From NCBI GenBank assembly GCA_020631735.1, contig CM036197.1, positions 40,967,880 to 41,031,879 of the forward strand: DNA of 64,000 nt, given 5' to 3'. The translations under genes were made by a program, and so were the position numbers. The notes under the pieces were generated by a model. That model made no database searches. It was given only the letters and a program-made list of their open reading frames with translations, and had not been told where the DNA came from. This document shows, in pieces, positions 10,619-23,160 of the stretch. The stretch's first letter is position 1. Each line of letters begins with the position of its first letter. The DNA comes from Saccharum officinarum. Lineage: Eukaryota > Streptophyta > Magnoliopsida > Poales > Poaceae.

Positions 10619-12360
10619 ATGGCAGTCTTGCTGTGGCGGTGCAGATGCGGGCGCGGGCCCGAGCAATCCTTCAACAAGAATCGAGGCGCGTCCGCCCCTT
10701 CTCTTGGTAAGCTAAAGCCATCGAACCACTCCCCCTCAGGCCTCAGTATGCCTCCATTTTCCTTTTATGCTTCTGAATTCTTAGCTCTTGGTATTTTCTC
10801 TCTAAGTTATGTTAGTCACCTTTGCCTTTTCCACTGTTCAGTTCTTGAATATCCTTCTAACTCGCCGAGGATTCCGATCTCTAACATTGATAATTCCTAC
10901 TTTTCCTTCATGCAGCCAGGAGATCCAAATACTCGGGACAATCTGTGGTAAGGAGTGCACGCATTAGGCATTAGCCTTTTCTAGCTACACCGATTCATTT
11001 GGTTCATTTCTCCCTACAAAAAAAAAGTACTCTGCATTTTATGGATATAAAGCAAAAGCTTGCAAAAAGATGTCTTGTGAAGTGAAGAGCTTGTGCTTGA
11101 GTTCTAATTGGTGTAGCCTCATAATGGCCAAATGGTTTCTTAATCAAGTTTGTGATTCTGATGTCTGCGTTTCCATGTTTGCAGAAAGCAATGCCCATGC
11201 ATTTGTTAACGGTTGGAAAGAAGAGGTCTCGGGGGACACAACTCCTTGTTGAAGAATACAAGGAGAAGCTCGGTTACTATTGCGATTTCGAGGACACATT
11301 TATCAGGTCCAACCCAAAACTTACAAGGTATACTCCGTTAAGTGATCCTCCAACTTCGAAGACGGTAGACGATACATCAATACAGGCGATTCACTGCAGT
11401 GTGCATATCAATATGTGCGGCATCAGCATACAACATATAGCATACTATGTTTTTGTGTATGGCACTATTTTCCTGATATTGTTAGAGTAGCTTGTGAATG
11501 ATAATTATCACAAAACCTAAAAAGAGAAGTCAGAACAGGTACCAGTTGTTCTTCCTCCATAGGTACTGTTTTCTGATGCTTTCTTCAGTGATGTAAAGGT
11601 GCAAGTTGAAGCAGAAGACACGGCTATGATACAGCAACTCAAGTCTGACGATTTTGTATGTTTCAGTTAATCAGTTCTCTCTTGCTCTGTCTCAAATGTG
11701 CTCTGTTATTATTTTCTGTCCTTTCTCATTGCATAATGATTTATCAGTCGCTTTTGTCTCCTGATGTTTCCATGTCTGGCAGGTGGTTGTGTTGGATGAA
11801 AATGGGAAGGATGTCATATCCGAGCAGATAGCTGATCTGATTGGGGATGCTGGCAACACAGTATGTTCTGCAACTTGGTCCATCCTAGCTGAGCTATTGA
11901 TTATTGTGATCGTAACTTGTGTGATCTCAATTTTCTAGTGGACTCCTGAAAAATCCTAGGAATGAGAAGAAGTATATAAGGTGTCAATAATGTCTCATAT
12001 CTTGTAGGGATCATCAAGGCTCACATTTTGTATTGGTGGACCATATGGTCTTGGGGTACAAGTGCGAAAGCGTGCAGATGCAACAATTAGGCTGTCCTCA
12101 CTAGTTTTGAACCATCAAGTTGCTTTGATAGTTCTAATGGAGCAGCTCTACAGGTAAGCAATTAATCTATCTGATGATGCTATTTCTGCACTTGAACGCA
12201 GTTTCTGTGTAGCATACCCCTGTATCGCTGTATGGTGTGAGATAGGCACAATGTAACACTACCATTAGGTATTGCATTAATTGTGAGCGGTCACTCATCA
12301 GGTATTGCATTAATTTGCAGGGCATGGACTATAATAAAAGGACAGAAGTATCACCATTAG
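10619..12360 (+). CDS. RlmH-like SPOUT RNA methyltransferase (At5g10620 type)
   Basis: A 197-residue protein of the RlmH family, which in bacteria methylates N3 of pseudouridine in helix 69 of 23S rRNA using SAM. The plant version is predicted to act on organellar ribosomes. Exons: 10619-10706, 10916-10947, 11185-11327, 11589-11655, 11783-11860, 12008-12153, 12321-12360; phases all agree. The N-terminal 40 residues (MAVLLWRCRCGRG..., basic, no acidic run) look like a transit peptide. The core has MHLLTVGKKR, VLDENGKDVISEQIAD, the knot loop FCIGGPYGLG near residues 143-152, and the diagnostic tail VLMEQLYRAWTIIKGQKYHH at the very C-terminus. No frame defects. Confidence 0.93.
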
Positions 12361-13436
12361 GCTATGCGCTATCATCATCGTTCGCTGCTGTTTGTAGGAC
12401 TTGGGAAATGGAATAGTCTGCATGCATGAATTTACAGGTATAATGTTCAAGAACTCATTGTACTTTACAGTCATATAGAACCCCAAATTGCTCAAAATGG
12501 TTCACTTAATAGGTTCGTTGATTGATGACTGTCAGCTTCCAGCACACAGCATGGACAATTTAAATAAGATGAAATTCTGCTGAGTGCTTTACTGGTTGCT
12601 GGGCGGCTATGGGCGGCTGCGTGCTTCAAGCTGTAAGCAAGATAGACCTCGTGCAGCTTTTACCAAGGAATATAAGCTAACTGCAACTAAAGTTCTGCGA
12701 AAAGGAATGGCACACCTGAACATTCTGCCAAGAGAATGGCTGAGATCATGCATGTCATAAGATTTAGTTCCTCTTTTATTATGAACATTCACAAGGAACT
12801 CGGGAAGTGAGAGAAATAATGAGCATATAGAATAGAGATTTTTTTTAATCAAATTATGATGTAATACTAAAGACTTTCAGAGCATATCACTATCCTTCGA
12901 ACAAAAGAAACAGATGCAGTTCTTTGTGCTGAATGTTTGTTTTCGCACGTATACTGAGTTGGTTCATCGACTAGGAAGATCGACAAAATCAACCAAGAAA
13001 AATATTAATTGCTGTATTTCACTGACATGAATTTTCTGCTCTGCTGGCACTCTTAAGTACGAAGGGAGCATCCTTCTGGATGTGACTCACATATTATAGA
13101 TCAAGGATTCAGTACTGAAAAAACTTTCCCATCCTTCATGTTACATTTTACAACAGGGACACTGATAGTGTATTCAGGTGCAAACATCCCATATTTCTGC
13201 GACACAAATAATAGTTCATTTGATGGGGTGTCAGCTACTCTTTACATGTGAACTGCAAGTATTGCTGGAAGCAGGACGGGATTGGTTCAAGAAGTCTTTG
13301 AACATGAAACAAAACAATATTAACAACAAAGATGCATTCGGTTGCACAAACAGAAATCTTTCGGCTGCTTCATATAATTATTTCCCCTATATCACCATAA
13401 CTATATTCACTGCTTTCCACAGTGACGAGATGAGGC
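12361..13436. other. Convergent 3' intergenic region
   Basis: Lies between the stop codons of two convergent genes. It is AT-rich and probably contains both 3' UTRs. No exon, repeat or RNA gene was recognised. Confidence 0.5.
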
Positions 13437-15734
13437 CTAGTCATTGTGCTGAAAACCAGGAAGAAGCGATGCAACAAACCCTACAACAACCAGCTGGACC
13501 TCTTTCAAGACACCTCCAAGCCAATTGCGCTGATTTCCTTCTACCTCTGCCTCTTGCGGATTCTCGTTACCAGCTGCAGCATCTTGTTCATGGTTCTCAG
13601 CAGCTTGGTCAGGGTTTGCAGGCCCTGCAAGATTTTCCACAACAGCAGAAGCGATTAGTCATTAGATACTAGCAAAGTCATGCATTAACACTTCCTTAGA
13701 AAAAGAGAAATATGAATCATTATTGGTACTTGCAGTCAAATCAAAAGCAAAAAAAACCTGACTGTTAAAGCATGAAACACCAGTCCATCAAAACAGGAAT
13801 CAACATGAGACATTAGACAGCTATAACATGTCTCATTCGTTGGTGCTAATCGTGGCCATTTACAATTTATTTTCATGCAAGGGCTACTGCTGTTTATATG
13901 AACCTCCCATTGAAGAGCAGATGGTAGTGAAAAGGAAGGTTACAATATTATGGTGAGATTATAATATACTAAAAAGTGAAATTGGTGTTGCAATATGATG
14001 AACAATCATGCATAGAGCACAAACAAAACACATATGGAAGCTACCATTGGGCTGCTCATTGCCATCATTCTGGGCAGGCAGAGGAGCACGGTTCTCGACC
14101 TGAGCAGGAGCCTGTGGTGGCCGAGCAGCTGCACCTCCCGCCCGCTGAAGCCATCTTACAAAAGGTGTAATAGCTCCGGTTTGATATCTGCAGGATACAG
14201 AACCACGAGGTTATCTAGAAGCACCATAAATAAACTATACAAGTAATGAAGAGTAAATTGTGAAATAGCATTAAGTATTTTGGAGATGATTTGAGCAAAG
14301 TACTCACAAGTAAATCAATGAGGCAAATAGTATGAGAAGAAACAGCCTTTGTTTCGAGCCTTCCTGGCTAAAGAGAAACACCACGGCGGCTAGTTTGATG
14401 ATCAGGGCCAAGTCAAGCTGAAAAGCAAAGTGAAACCTCCTCACAACAACTTGTCTTTGAGGTCCATTTTGCTGCCTAGCATCCTGTACATTCTCTTCAC
14501 CATCAGGACCACCAACGCTTTCCCTTCAAGCACGAAAGAGCAGATATAAGCAAGCAACTGGACAGTTCAAAACTTCATAATGCTTTGAACTGGTCCCAAG
14601 TATCCCCACTCCCCAATGACCAAACCAGAATAAGATGGAATGCCATAGCCCATAGTAGCAAACTACATTTGGCTTCATCATTCTTGCAACAAAAGTTGTT
14701 TCTCTTTTTAAACTGCTCAAAATCTATAACCATGTTTTACATGTTAGCTGTAGTTCCATTCTATCTTCCAGCATAGCAGCATAAAAAACAACACTTGGGC
14801 AACATTCAAGTAAAAGTTAAAGGTGCTTGTGTTGTGGTATTCTCAATCAAATTAGTCATTACAAACTAGTCAGTTATAGCAAGTCCCTGCTGTCATAATG
14901 ATGGAAATTGTATTATTATTTCAGGACTGAAGTAAACATCATTATATGTTCTGTTCTGCCTTGCTCCTATTCTACAAGTTACAACATCCCTAGATAAATA
15001 AGAGAGATGGCTTAAGTTATTCAGATTGATTTTGACCCCCTGATACAATATTGAGAGTTTTTTTTTTTCTAAATATCGAGTTGCTGAGTTAATGAGTAAT
15101 GAACGTTCCTTCATGAGTAGATTAGGTGCGTGTCAAATAATTCATGGAAACAGCTACAATAGTGAAAGTTGATTCACTGTTTTTTGGAAACCCGAGATTG
15201 CTGCTAGCTCATAACAGATCCTAAAAGGTATGTATAAAGTATAATTCAAATGAAGATCTAAGGATATTGTCTGTATACTGCTGCTGCAGAGCATGCTTTT
15301 ACTCAGAAAATTTCTACCAAGGCCCGACGAAAAAAGCGCACCTGGATCTCAACATATCTACTATATGAACCCCTGGTCACACTAGTTCCGTACAGCCACC
15401 CAAATGTGCCCAAGGTTTTCAACAGCACGATTCTATGACTGCATATATCACTTGGCATGCGAGCAGATCTCACCAATTCAATGATGGTACAAAATAAGCA
15501 GATGTAGCAGATTGTTCAGCACCAAAAGGTAATAACTTACGTTGGGATCTTGTAAGTGAGGGGAATGAGTGTGGTTGGAGCAAAGCACCCCATTCCCATC
15601 GCCGCCGCTAATTGGTTCTGTTGTATGGCATATATCCCCGGACCTTGAGCCTGATCATCCCCGGCTTGCTGGGGGAATGCTCCGGTAAGGTAGACAGGGT
15701 ACACCATCGGAGAAGGACCGTTTGGCGCGGCCAT
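13437..15734 (-). CDS. Conserved plant membrane protein, function unknown
   Basis: A 246-residue protein in four exons read right to left: 15734-15541, 14523-14308, 14187-14045, 13624-13437. All phases agree and splice borders are GT/AG. Residues 1-64 are Pro/Gln rich and start MAAPNGPSPMVYPVY. Two hydrophobic segments follow at about 101-117 (LDLALIIKLAAVVFLFS) and 125-138 (LFLLILFASLIYLY), then YQTGAITPFVRWL, an Ala/Pro/Asn/Gln-rich acidic linker, and a third hydrophobic stretch ending in LLPGFQHND at the C-terminus. The paired hairpin followed by YQTG resembles the membrane hairpin of HERPUD-type ER stress proteins, but no ubiquitin-like domain is visible, so this is a weak analogy. I recognise it as a conserved plant family without an assigned role. 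Confidence 0.85.
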
Positions 15735-16369
15735 CTGGATCAGGGGCGGACCCAGTAAGGGACATGGGTGTACGACCCAGTAATTTTCAAAAAAAAAAAA
15801 AAGTTGAAGCTAGTGAACATGCATAGACTCGTAATTCGATCAGATCCGAATACAAATAGCTCAAGTTAGGGTTGTTCTCGGTTTTGCACAACAGGAATGG
15901 AAGAGTAAGAATCTGCATACCTGGTGGGTGCGGGTGCTAGTCCCCGACGAAGGACGCGACGATGGCCTGCCGAAGGGACCGACGAAGGCCTTGGGGCGCC
16001 TGGCGGTTTTGCCTGGCTGCCGCACGCGAGAGGGAGACAGGGAGAGCGCCCGCGGTGCAATTTGCAAGGCAGAAGAAATAGCAGGGGGTGAACTGCAACT
16101 GCTGAAGTCCGGGTGTTTTGCTTCTTTGGGATTTTTAACTTTTTTTCCATCCTTACCGATCCTTCCTTTGCCCGTCACTTTCGTTGATTCGGCACGCGCA
16201 GGTGGGCACGTGAGCGTGGCAGCGAGCCTAAGAGCCCCGGAAAATGACCTATTTATCCCGGTTGTCTCTCTACTCGCTGATGCATGAGCCCCACGTGTCA
16301 GTTTCTACTTCAACCTCCCTCTATCCCCACGCAAAGAGGGGAAGGGAGGAGCTAGTGCCACTCACGGCG
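15735..16369. other. 5' leader and promoter of the minus-strand membrane protein gene
   Basis: A GC-rich stretch at 15900-16060 and an A-run near 15790-15802 lie directly upstream of the minus-strand start codon. Open frames exist on both strands but look like GC-bias artefacts. No confident extra coding exon. Confidence 0.45.
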
Positions 16370-17330
16370 AACTACGTCCTGGATGGCTCGGATGGTTGCT
16401 TCCATCGTAAAGCAATGCGTATGTTCACCCACATGTGCCTCGGAACGCTGGTCCTGGATGGCGATTGCTGCTCCCACGCCTGCGGTCATGTACTCGTGCA
16501 GGCGAACTACGTCTCAACGAGCAGGTACACGCTCTTGTCATCAAGAAAGGCAGGATCCGCGGTGACATTGGTAGCTCGCTAGTGCAGCTGTACTGCGAGC
16601 GCGGCGGTCGTCACAGAAGCGCACGGCGAGTTCTCGTGACAATGATGCAGCACCACTGTCAGCGTCAGGATCCAATACCTGAGGCGGCCTGCTGAACCAG
16701 CCTAACCACAGGCTGTCTGAGCCAGGCCATCGACATCTTCAGGGACATGGCGTCCCCCGGCGTTCCGAGGAGCAGCTTCTCGTTGTCGAGCATCCTCGCG
16801 GTGTTTACGAAGTCACGGAACGTTTAGTCGGTGAAAAGGTACCGTAGCATCTTTTATTTTTATTTGACAAATATTATTTAAATATGAAGTAACTAGGTTC
16901 AAAAGATTCGCTTCGCAAAAATCAGACAAACTTAGCAATTAGTTATTTTTTATCTATATTTAATACTCCATGTACAAATATTTGATGTGATGGGTGAAAG
17001 AGGAAATATTTTGAGTTTACCTGGGAAGTGAACACACCCCCCAAGGGTGCTGCGGGCAGTAGGTGCACGCCGGCGCCATCAAACGTGGCGTGGACACGAA
17101 CCAGTTCGTTGATTCTGGGCTGGTACACGTGTACGCGAAGCAAGGGCGGTTGGCAGACACCGCCAGGGCGTTCGAGGCAATCGATGGCAAGCCTGACGCC
17201 GCGTGCTGGAGCGCCCTGGCCATGGCGTATGCTCGCGGCGGATGGTATAGAGAGGCCACCAGAGTCATGTATCAGATGAAAGCTGACGGGATGATTCCTT
17301 CTCAAGAGATGGCTAATGCTACAGCATCAG
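16370..17330 (+). pseudogene. Pentatricopeptide-repeat (PPR) pseudogene
   Basis: Pieces of a PLS-type PPR protein remain in several frames: LRLNEQVHALVIKKGRIRGD near 16510-16570, GCLSQAIDIFRDMASPGVPR near 16710-16770, FSLSSILAVFTKSRNV ending in a stop near 16825, and AGAIKRGVDTNQFVDSGLVH plus WSALAMAYARGGWYREATRV between 17065 and 17265. The frame is shifted several times and is split at about 16850-17015 by a MITE fragment. PPR proteins bind organellar RNA; this copy cannot encode one. It has no introns, like most PPR genes, so it may be a decayed duplicate of a gene elsewhere. Confidence 0.82.
16852..17015 (+). mobile_element. Truncated Tourist-like MITE inside the PPR pseudogene
   Basis: Shares the internal blocks of the other copies in this window: GGTTCAAAAGATTCG, a block of the type CAATTAGTTATTTTTT, TTTAATACTCCATGTA and TTTGATGTGATGG. 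The GGCCTTGTTTAG termini are not recognisable, so borders are approximate. Confidence 0.65.
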
Positions 17331-17920
17331 CTCACCCGCGGCGGCTCGCCATCACCACGCACCGAGCACTGGCTGGGTGCCGTCGCTGCGTGGTTGGAGT
17401 TGGCTGGGCGCCTCGCCAATGCCGTTGCACGCCCAATTCGTGGGTCACACGCCTAGGCCGCTGCGCGACGTGGCCGGGACTCTGCACGAGCTTCTCCCCT
17501 CCCCTCCCCTCTCCTCTTCGTGGGATGACGACGGGAGGCTGAAGAAGAAACTAAGGTCCCGTTTATCCGGCTTATAATTCATATTTTTTAGTTTGTTTTT
17601 CCAGTTTCTCTCGCAACAACCTGTGTCAAGTTGGCGTTTTGAGGGGTGCAGTCATGCTGGCTTGCCAAGGTAGCGTGCCACGTCAGCGAAGGTAGCAAAA
17701 ACGCAGGAGGTTTACTATTTACAATGATAATAATTAAGTAGCGCACAAAGCTGGTATGCCATCAACCAGGATGGAAAAAAAAAAGTTAAAAATCCCTTCT
17801 TCTTTTTCAATTTGACCCTTTTGTACGCTTACAAGGCCCGTATCCCTCGGCCCTCGCGGCCCCTCTCGACTCTTCCATCAGCGCCCATCGAAATCCTTCT
17901 ACCGCCCCGCTCCGGCATCC
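17331..17920. other. Intergenic: PPR pseudogene tail and promoter of the next gene
   Basis: Begins with GC-rich decayed sequence that may still belong to the PPR pseudogene, then AT-rich spacer with GGTCCCGTTT near 17553, a motif often found at grass DNA-transposon ends (no partner end seen). The start codon of the next gene follows at 17921. Confidence 0.4.
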
Positions 17921-20900
17921 ATGGCTCGTCTGCTCGCGACGCGAGCCCTTACGCTGGCCCGCCCCTCGGCGGCGCCATCCGTCCTCCGCTTCTGCCTCTC
18001 CCGTGCGCTGTCGGACAAGGTGGACTTCGTCGAGATCGACCTATCCGAGGAGTCCCCTTCCTCTCCATCCGGAGGGGGAGGGGCGGGCGACTCCGCCACG
18101 GCTCAGGCGCAGATGGGGTCGCGGCGCCTGGAGGATGCCATCCATGGGGTGCTCGTGCGCCGGGCGGCGCCTGAATGGCTCCCCTTCGTGCCGGGGGCAT
18201 CCTACTGGGTCCCGCCGTTGCCGCGGCCGCTCGGGGTGGCGAACCTCCTCGGCGCGGCTTTATACACCGCGAGGGGCGACGCGGCGATGACGGAGGAGGA
18301 GGCGTTGAGCTTCACTACCGTGCGGGGGTGGCCATCCTCGGCGTACTTTGTGGGAGGTGAGGTGGATTAAACTAGCATTTGGGGTTGCGAAATGATGATG
18401 TGTTAGGGTTGCATATTTTTTATTTGTCACTGAATCATAGGTAACTCGGTACTCTTGTGTGGGGGAAGTTTGGAAATTGTGCCTGAAATTATTTGTGCTT
18501 TTATCTTAACATGGCTAGGCTAGCTAAATGCAGTGTTTATATTGGATTGATGCACAAGTTAGAAACAAACTAACTTCAGGTCCACGTGGACGTGTTCTTT
18601 TTGGCTTCAGAAATGGGGCATGGCCAATGCTCAACATATTTGTTCCATTTTATGAGTTTTTACTTTTTTATCAGGCATTCCCCATTTCCATTAACTAGTA
18701 ACGGAAATACAGCATCATTAGAGATACTACATGATACCCTGCGCGTTGCTGCCGAAATTTCTATAACACAATTTATGAAAGGATTCATAGAGTGAAAAAA
18801 TAATGAAATTATGGAAAAATATTCTATATCTAAATTGATGAGCCCCCATCATATTAGACTTCTTGTGTGACTAATCATGTATGTAACTTTAGCTCTTATG
18901 AGGTATGGTCGTATGGAATATACCTGTGTTACACATGCTAACGGTGAAATAGATGATACATATTTAGATAACATCTGGTCATCGGCGAGCCTGCATTGAT
19001 GAAAGAAGGAAGCAGATTCACCTCCTATCTTTCCAACCCTGTTATTGACAGATTTGTCTCTTATGGTGGGCCTTGGTCTAATGCCATCATGTGTCAGTCT
19101 CTGTTAAGAACCTTCTTCGTCAAATTCTGAATCGCTAAAATGATTCCTGCGGCTTGGTGCCATCTTTCAGCATTTCACGCCCTGCTTCTCTATGACCACT
19201 CCTGCAACACGTGCATCTAACGATGCTGTTGGGTATCCATTCAAACCCAAACCATATCCATACTACTGTTTGGGGGAGGGTATGGATTATCCACTAAAAC
19301 ATAGATATGGGTAGGGTAGAAAAGGGTAATACCCATATACACCCATACGCGGTGTAGACATCACTGGTCATCTTCTTCCTAGCGATTCTCTCGATGCCCT
19401 AGACTCGGTGGTGGACTCCCCAGGATCCAAGCACCGAAGCATGCTCCAGCCATCGCAGCTCAACTGCCGCCGCATCTTCATTTGTTGCACTTGTCTGCAT
19501 CGGCGACGCGGGATCAGATGCATGGCACAGCGCAAGGGTCGATTCTTGTGGGTAGGTACGCGCGCCGCGTCGATGAATGGGTGCCGCCACCGGACATGAG
19601 TTCGAACTGGTGCTGAATGTCGATGGTGTAGCGTTGGTGCTTCTCGTCCTCGCCGGGCAGAAAAAGCTAGCACGCAGCAGCGCCACGCCCCAGCGGGTCA
19701 CCATGTCGCCACCGTGGCCATCATTGACTTGTACGCGCCGAGGGCGCTCCGTTGCAGGGGATCTACGTGGGATGTGGCCGTCCACCTGCACCCCATTAGA
19801 TAAGGCTCCAATTTCCACTGTGTACAGACGAAAGGTATGTGAAGCTTAATCAATAGGGAGCCTGGAAAAAGATATGCTTGCTGCTTGATCTCCATGCATT
19901 GCACAGGACGGACATAGGAGTACCTTTATACTGTCTCTACTACAGCTGTGAGCTACAATTATTTCTCGGGGAATTGGAAGTGGATGGGACAGAAAGTGGA
20001 GGAGTCATGGGATTCGTGAGTGACTGCAAACCTGCCGATGCAACTCCTTAATGCCTGCCGTTTCACCAGTAATGCGTTTCAGACGGAATCAGGAAAGACG
20101 AAGAGGGAGAGGCCGAGAGCTGCTGCGTTCGTGCGGGGAAGGACCACGGGAGTTACTACGGGGAAGATAAGGCTGACCACCGATGGTGTTCCTTTGGTGT
20201 GGGTTGATGCTGACATGGCTTCATGAGAAGCCAGGAAAATATGCTAATGAGATCTTCTATTTAGGTATAGGAGATTTAGGAAGCAAAAGATACAGATAGA
20301 TAACCCTGCTTGACCTTTCTTGTTTTCTTCCTACTCAACCAAGCTGATTCAGCCTGACTAACAGGAATAAGGGAATGGACCCGCCAAGGTTAAAACAGAA
20401 AAAAATTGACAATTCAACCAGCTGGACCTTACAGAACAAACAGACCAGACTACGCTAGAAGAAGCAAAATGGGTTAATGCGCCCCAGCCTGACACACCTT
20501 TCTTTCCAGTTTAGTTACTAGGGTTTTGCTTATCATCCTCCCGACGATCCACTTCCTGAATCTGCATCATTGTGTCACGTGGCGCCCTCATCTTGCTGAT
20601 GAGCTTCGTGGCAATCTTGAACATGACGTTCACGCCTTCCACCAGCCTCTCCTTGTCTCCCTCTGCATATGGACCTGCCCAGTATCGCATAAGAGAGCAA
20701 GCATAGCATACAATTTCAATAGGGTTGTTCACAGTCTTTCCTTCAAAGCCTATCTTGTTTCTTGTTTTCCAGATTATGAGTTTTTACCATTTGGATTTGG
20801 GATGTAATAAGTCTAGAATTTATTGGTACATTGTCTGCACGAATGAAGTTGAAATGTTTCGAAAGGTATGCTGATGTAAAGGAGTATGTTTTCTGGCTTA

Positions 20901-22721
20901 ACCTCACCTGATGGTGAAACACTGAAACCTGTGTTTGTTGATAGCTTAACGCGAGTCCAAACAATGCCTGTACTGCAAAGCAATGTGCCTTCGGCTCCTG
21001 TAACTATGGAGGGTTATGTGCTCAGCAGGTTATTAGAATTTTAATATATTATTTTGTAAATGATGACTCCCAACCACGTGGGATAGCACAACTTTATAGG
21101 CTCAGTGTATACATGTGAATTGTTCATGGAGGTAGTTGGTATATAAGGTTGTCAAAATAGCGATCCTAAATGGCATTGGAAGTTTGGATTTCAAATGGTT
21201 GGATTGCAATAGGATCACAGCTAATAGAATCGCAAATCATAGTACCTAGAATCGTAAAATCAACCCGATCAACAAGATTGTAAAGTTGTAAAATCAGATG
21301 ATAGAATTGCTTTTTTCTTAATAACCATGCCGCTTGTCATATCAATCCTGATGAAATTTGCATGGAGATTGGTTATGTATCTATTTCACTCAGAATATAT
21401 GACGTTCCTTAAGGAAAATGGTAATGACATTTAGTTCTGATAGATTGAAAAGCCATTGCTTTTTCTGTTGTCTATGGCCTAGTTTCTGAGATATAGCAAG
21501 GCAGAAACAACAACTAGTTATCACTCACCATGTTGGCATGTTCTTTTTGCATGTTATTCCCTTTCTTATGTGTTATCTTACAATTATTCCTTCCCCTGCC
21601 CGGCTGCCCCTGTTACGTTGAGAACTTCTTTGCTATTTGTATACATGATACCATGATTCTGTAGTTGGCTGTGCTTTCTGTACAGAGTTAATTTATGTAT
21701 GTCCCCAGTTCCTCACAAATTTCTGTGAAACAAAACTTTTGTGTCCAATTATGCATTAAAGTATTTCTTTAGATGTGCTATTAAAGCAGAATCATTTCGG
21801 GAATTGAAAGCATTGTAAATAAGGCGCATACTATTCCTTTCAGCACTTGTTGATTCAGTAAAAATTCCGGCCATGCTGCGCTAAACTGCTAGCATAAACA
21901 TTCATCTTTGTATTTGGTTTGTCATGTTACTGGTAACAAGGCAAGATCTGGACTTCAAATATCTCTTAGTTTGGAGAATTTTGATGTTTGCTGGTTACTG
22001 TGTTTAAATGAGGATTGAAGAAAAAATGGTTGGCTTATAGCTTGATGGTGGATATTTGACAAAAGAGGTCCAGATGCTTAGTTCATTGTTTTGTGTCTGG
22101 TCAAATTTTCACAAATGTACAGGAGGTCAGAGTTTTTGATCTCCTTAGGCTCCAAAGTGTTCAGCGCCGGAAATATTTTTTGGCAAGGAAGGTTGTTGTC
22201 TTGGATTTCTCTTGGTGGTTAGTTCATGTTGCAAGCAGAATCAGGTTGGGTGGTAGGATTGGTTATAGTTACGCAGGTGGTTTTGTTTGTCAGCAGTTGA
22301 CAATTGTTTGGCTGTATCTAACGAGTATGAAGTCTTCTATTGGTTGTCTGTCAACCATATATACATGTTTTGATTTGAAAAAATAATGAAAAAATAAGAG
22401 AACTATATTCTTTTGGTTTGTAGAGTGTAGACTTCTAAGCTTATCATCATGATTACTAAAGCTGGTTAAAACAAAACCTTCCTTTTCTTTCAGTTTGGCT
22501 ATCAGGAGTCAGGACCTTTGGTTCTGCACTGAGAGTCTGAGACAGCCATGGTATTTCTTATTCTAGAATTTGATCGATTGACATTTCGCTCTTCTTGCTC
22601 TGCTGTTGTCATTGTCTGTTACTTTTAGTCTAAATAGTTAATGTTGTCCAAAGGAAAATTCCCGCGTCCAGTGAAGAAATCAAGGAAAGATGCTACTCAA
22701 ACTGACGATGATGAAAGCTAA
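17921..22721 (+). CDS. Small conserved protein, predicted mitochondrial, two exons
   Basis: Exon 1 is 17921-18356 and the proposed exon 2 is 22654-22721 (intron 4297 bp, GT/AG, phase 1), giving 167 residues. The N-terminus MARLLATRALTLARPSAAPS is Arg/Ala/Leu rich without acidic residues, as in a mitochondrial presequence. The conserved part is LEDAIHGVLVRRAAPEWLPF followed by VPGASYWVPPLPRP and RGWPSSAYFVGG. Exon 2 adds a basic then acidic tail, KFPRPVKKSRKDATQTDDDE. This is a plant family of unknown function. If the intron is not spliced, translation ends three codons later (GGEVD). The exon 2 choice rests on phase, an AG acceptor, and the acidic tail expected of the family. The 3' UTR has its own intron and an AATAAA at 23136. 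Confidence 0.75.
18357..22653 (+). other. Large intron: AT-rich, with a GC-rich island
   Basis: Intron of the small mitochondrial-type gene. 19368-19850 is GC-rich with open frames on both strands that I do not recognise. It may be a captured gene fragment inside a transposon; the adjacent stretch 19225-19350 has repeated 'gggtatggat/atccatacc'-type blocks, and a similar block lies near 43560-43640. No transposase or clean terminal repeats were found. Confidence 0.4.
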
Positions 22722-23160
22722 TCCTATGCTGCTTCACCTGGGGTAAGTTGATTCACTTTCATCAAGGAAGCATTTTATGCTCGTTTTGTTTTGTATCCTA
22801 GGGCTGCATTTCAGGCCAAGCCATTGCAACCATATATCAATATTGTCTCTAATCTGGGGCCTCACTGTTTTTGTTGTGTAGGCTCCTACCGAAGAGGAAG
22901 CTCGGGGTTGTGAACCTCCTCTGATGATTGTAGATATAGACAGCTAGGGAGCCCCGCAACAATGAATCCCCCCAAACATCTTCGGATGGTGTGCTTACAG
23001 CTGGTAAAATGACACTGGTTCAATCTTATGTATTCGGTAGAACCCGGTGCGCTAGCACCGGGGCATGGTAGGTGTATGGTCCACGGAGGCCGTGGCGCTT
23101 GGTGTAATAGTGTTTGTACCATGCTTTTCATTTTGAATAAAAGCATGTGCTAGGCTGAAC
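22722..23160 (+). other. 3' UTR with its own intron and poly(A) signal
   Basis: After the TAA at 22719-22721 there is a good donor (GTAAGT at 22743) and acceptor (TAG ending 22881), consistent with a 3' UTR intron 22743-22881. AATAAA at 23136-23141 is a likely polyadenylation signal. An intron more than 50 nt after the stop could make this transcript sensitive to nonsense-mediated decay. Confidence 0.55.

Noticed and set aside
16370..17330. Functional intronless PPR gene
   Set aside because: Multiple frameshifts, a stop after SRNV and a MITE fragment preclude a complete protein.
19368..19850. Nested gene within the large intron
   Set aside because: Open on both strands and GC-rich, but no protein family is recognisable and no splice-consistent structure was found.
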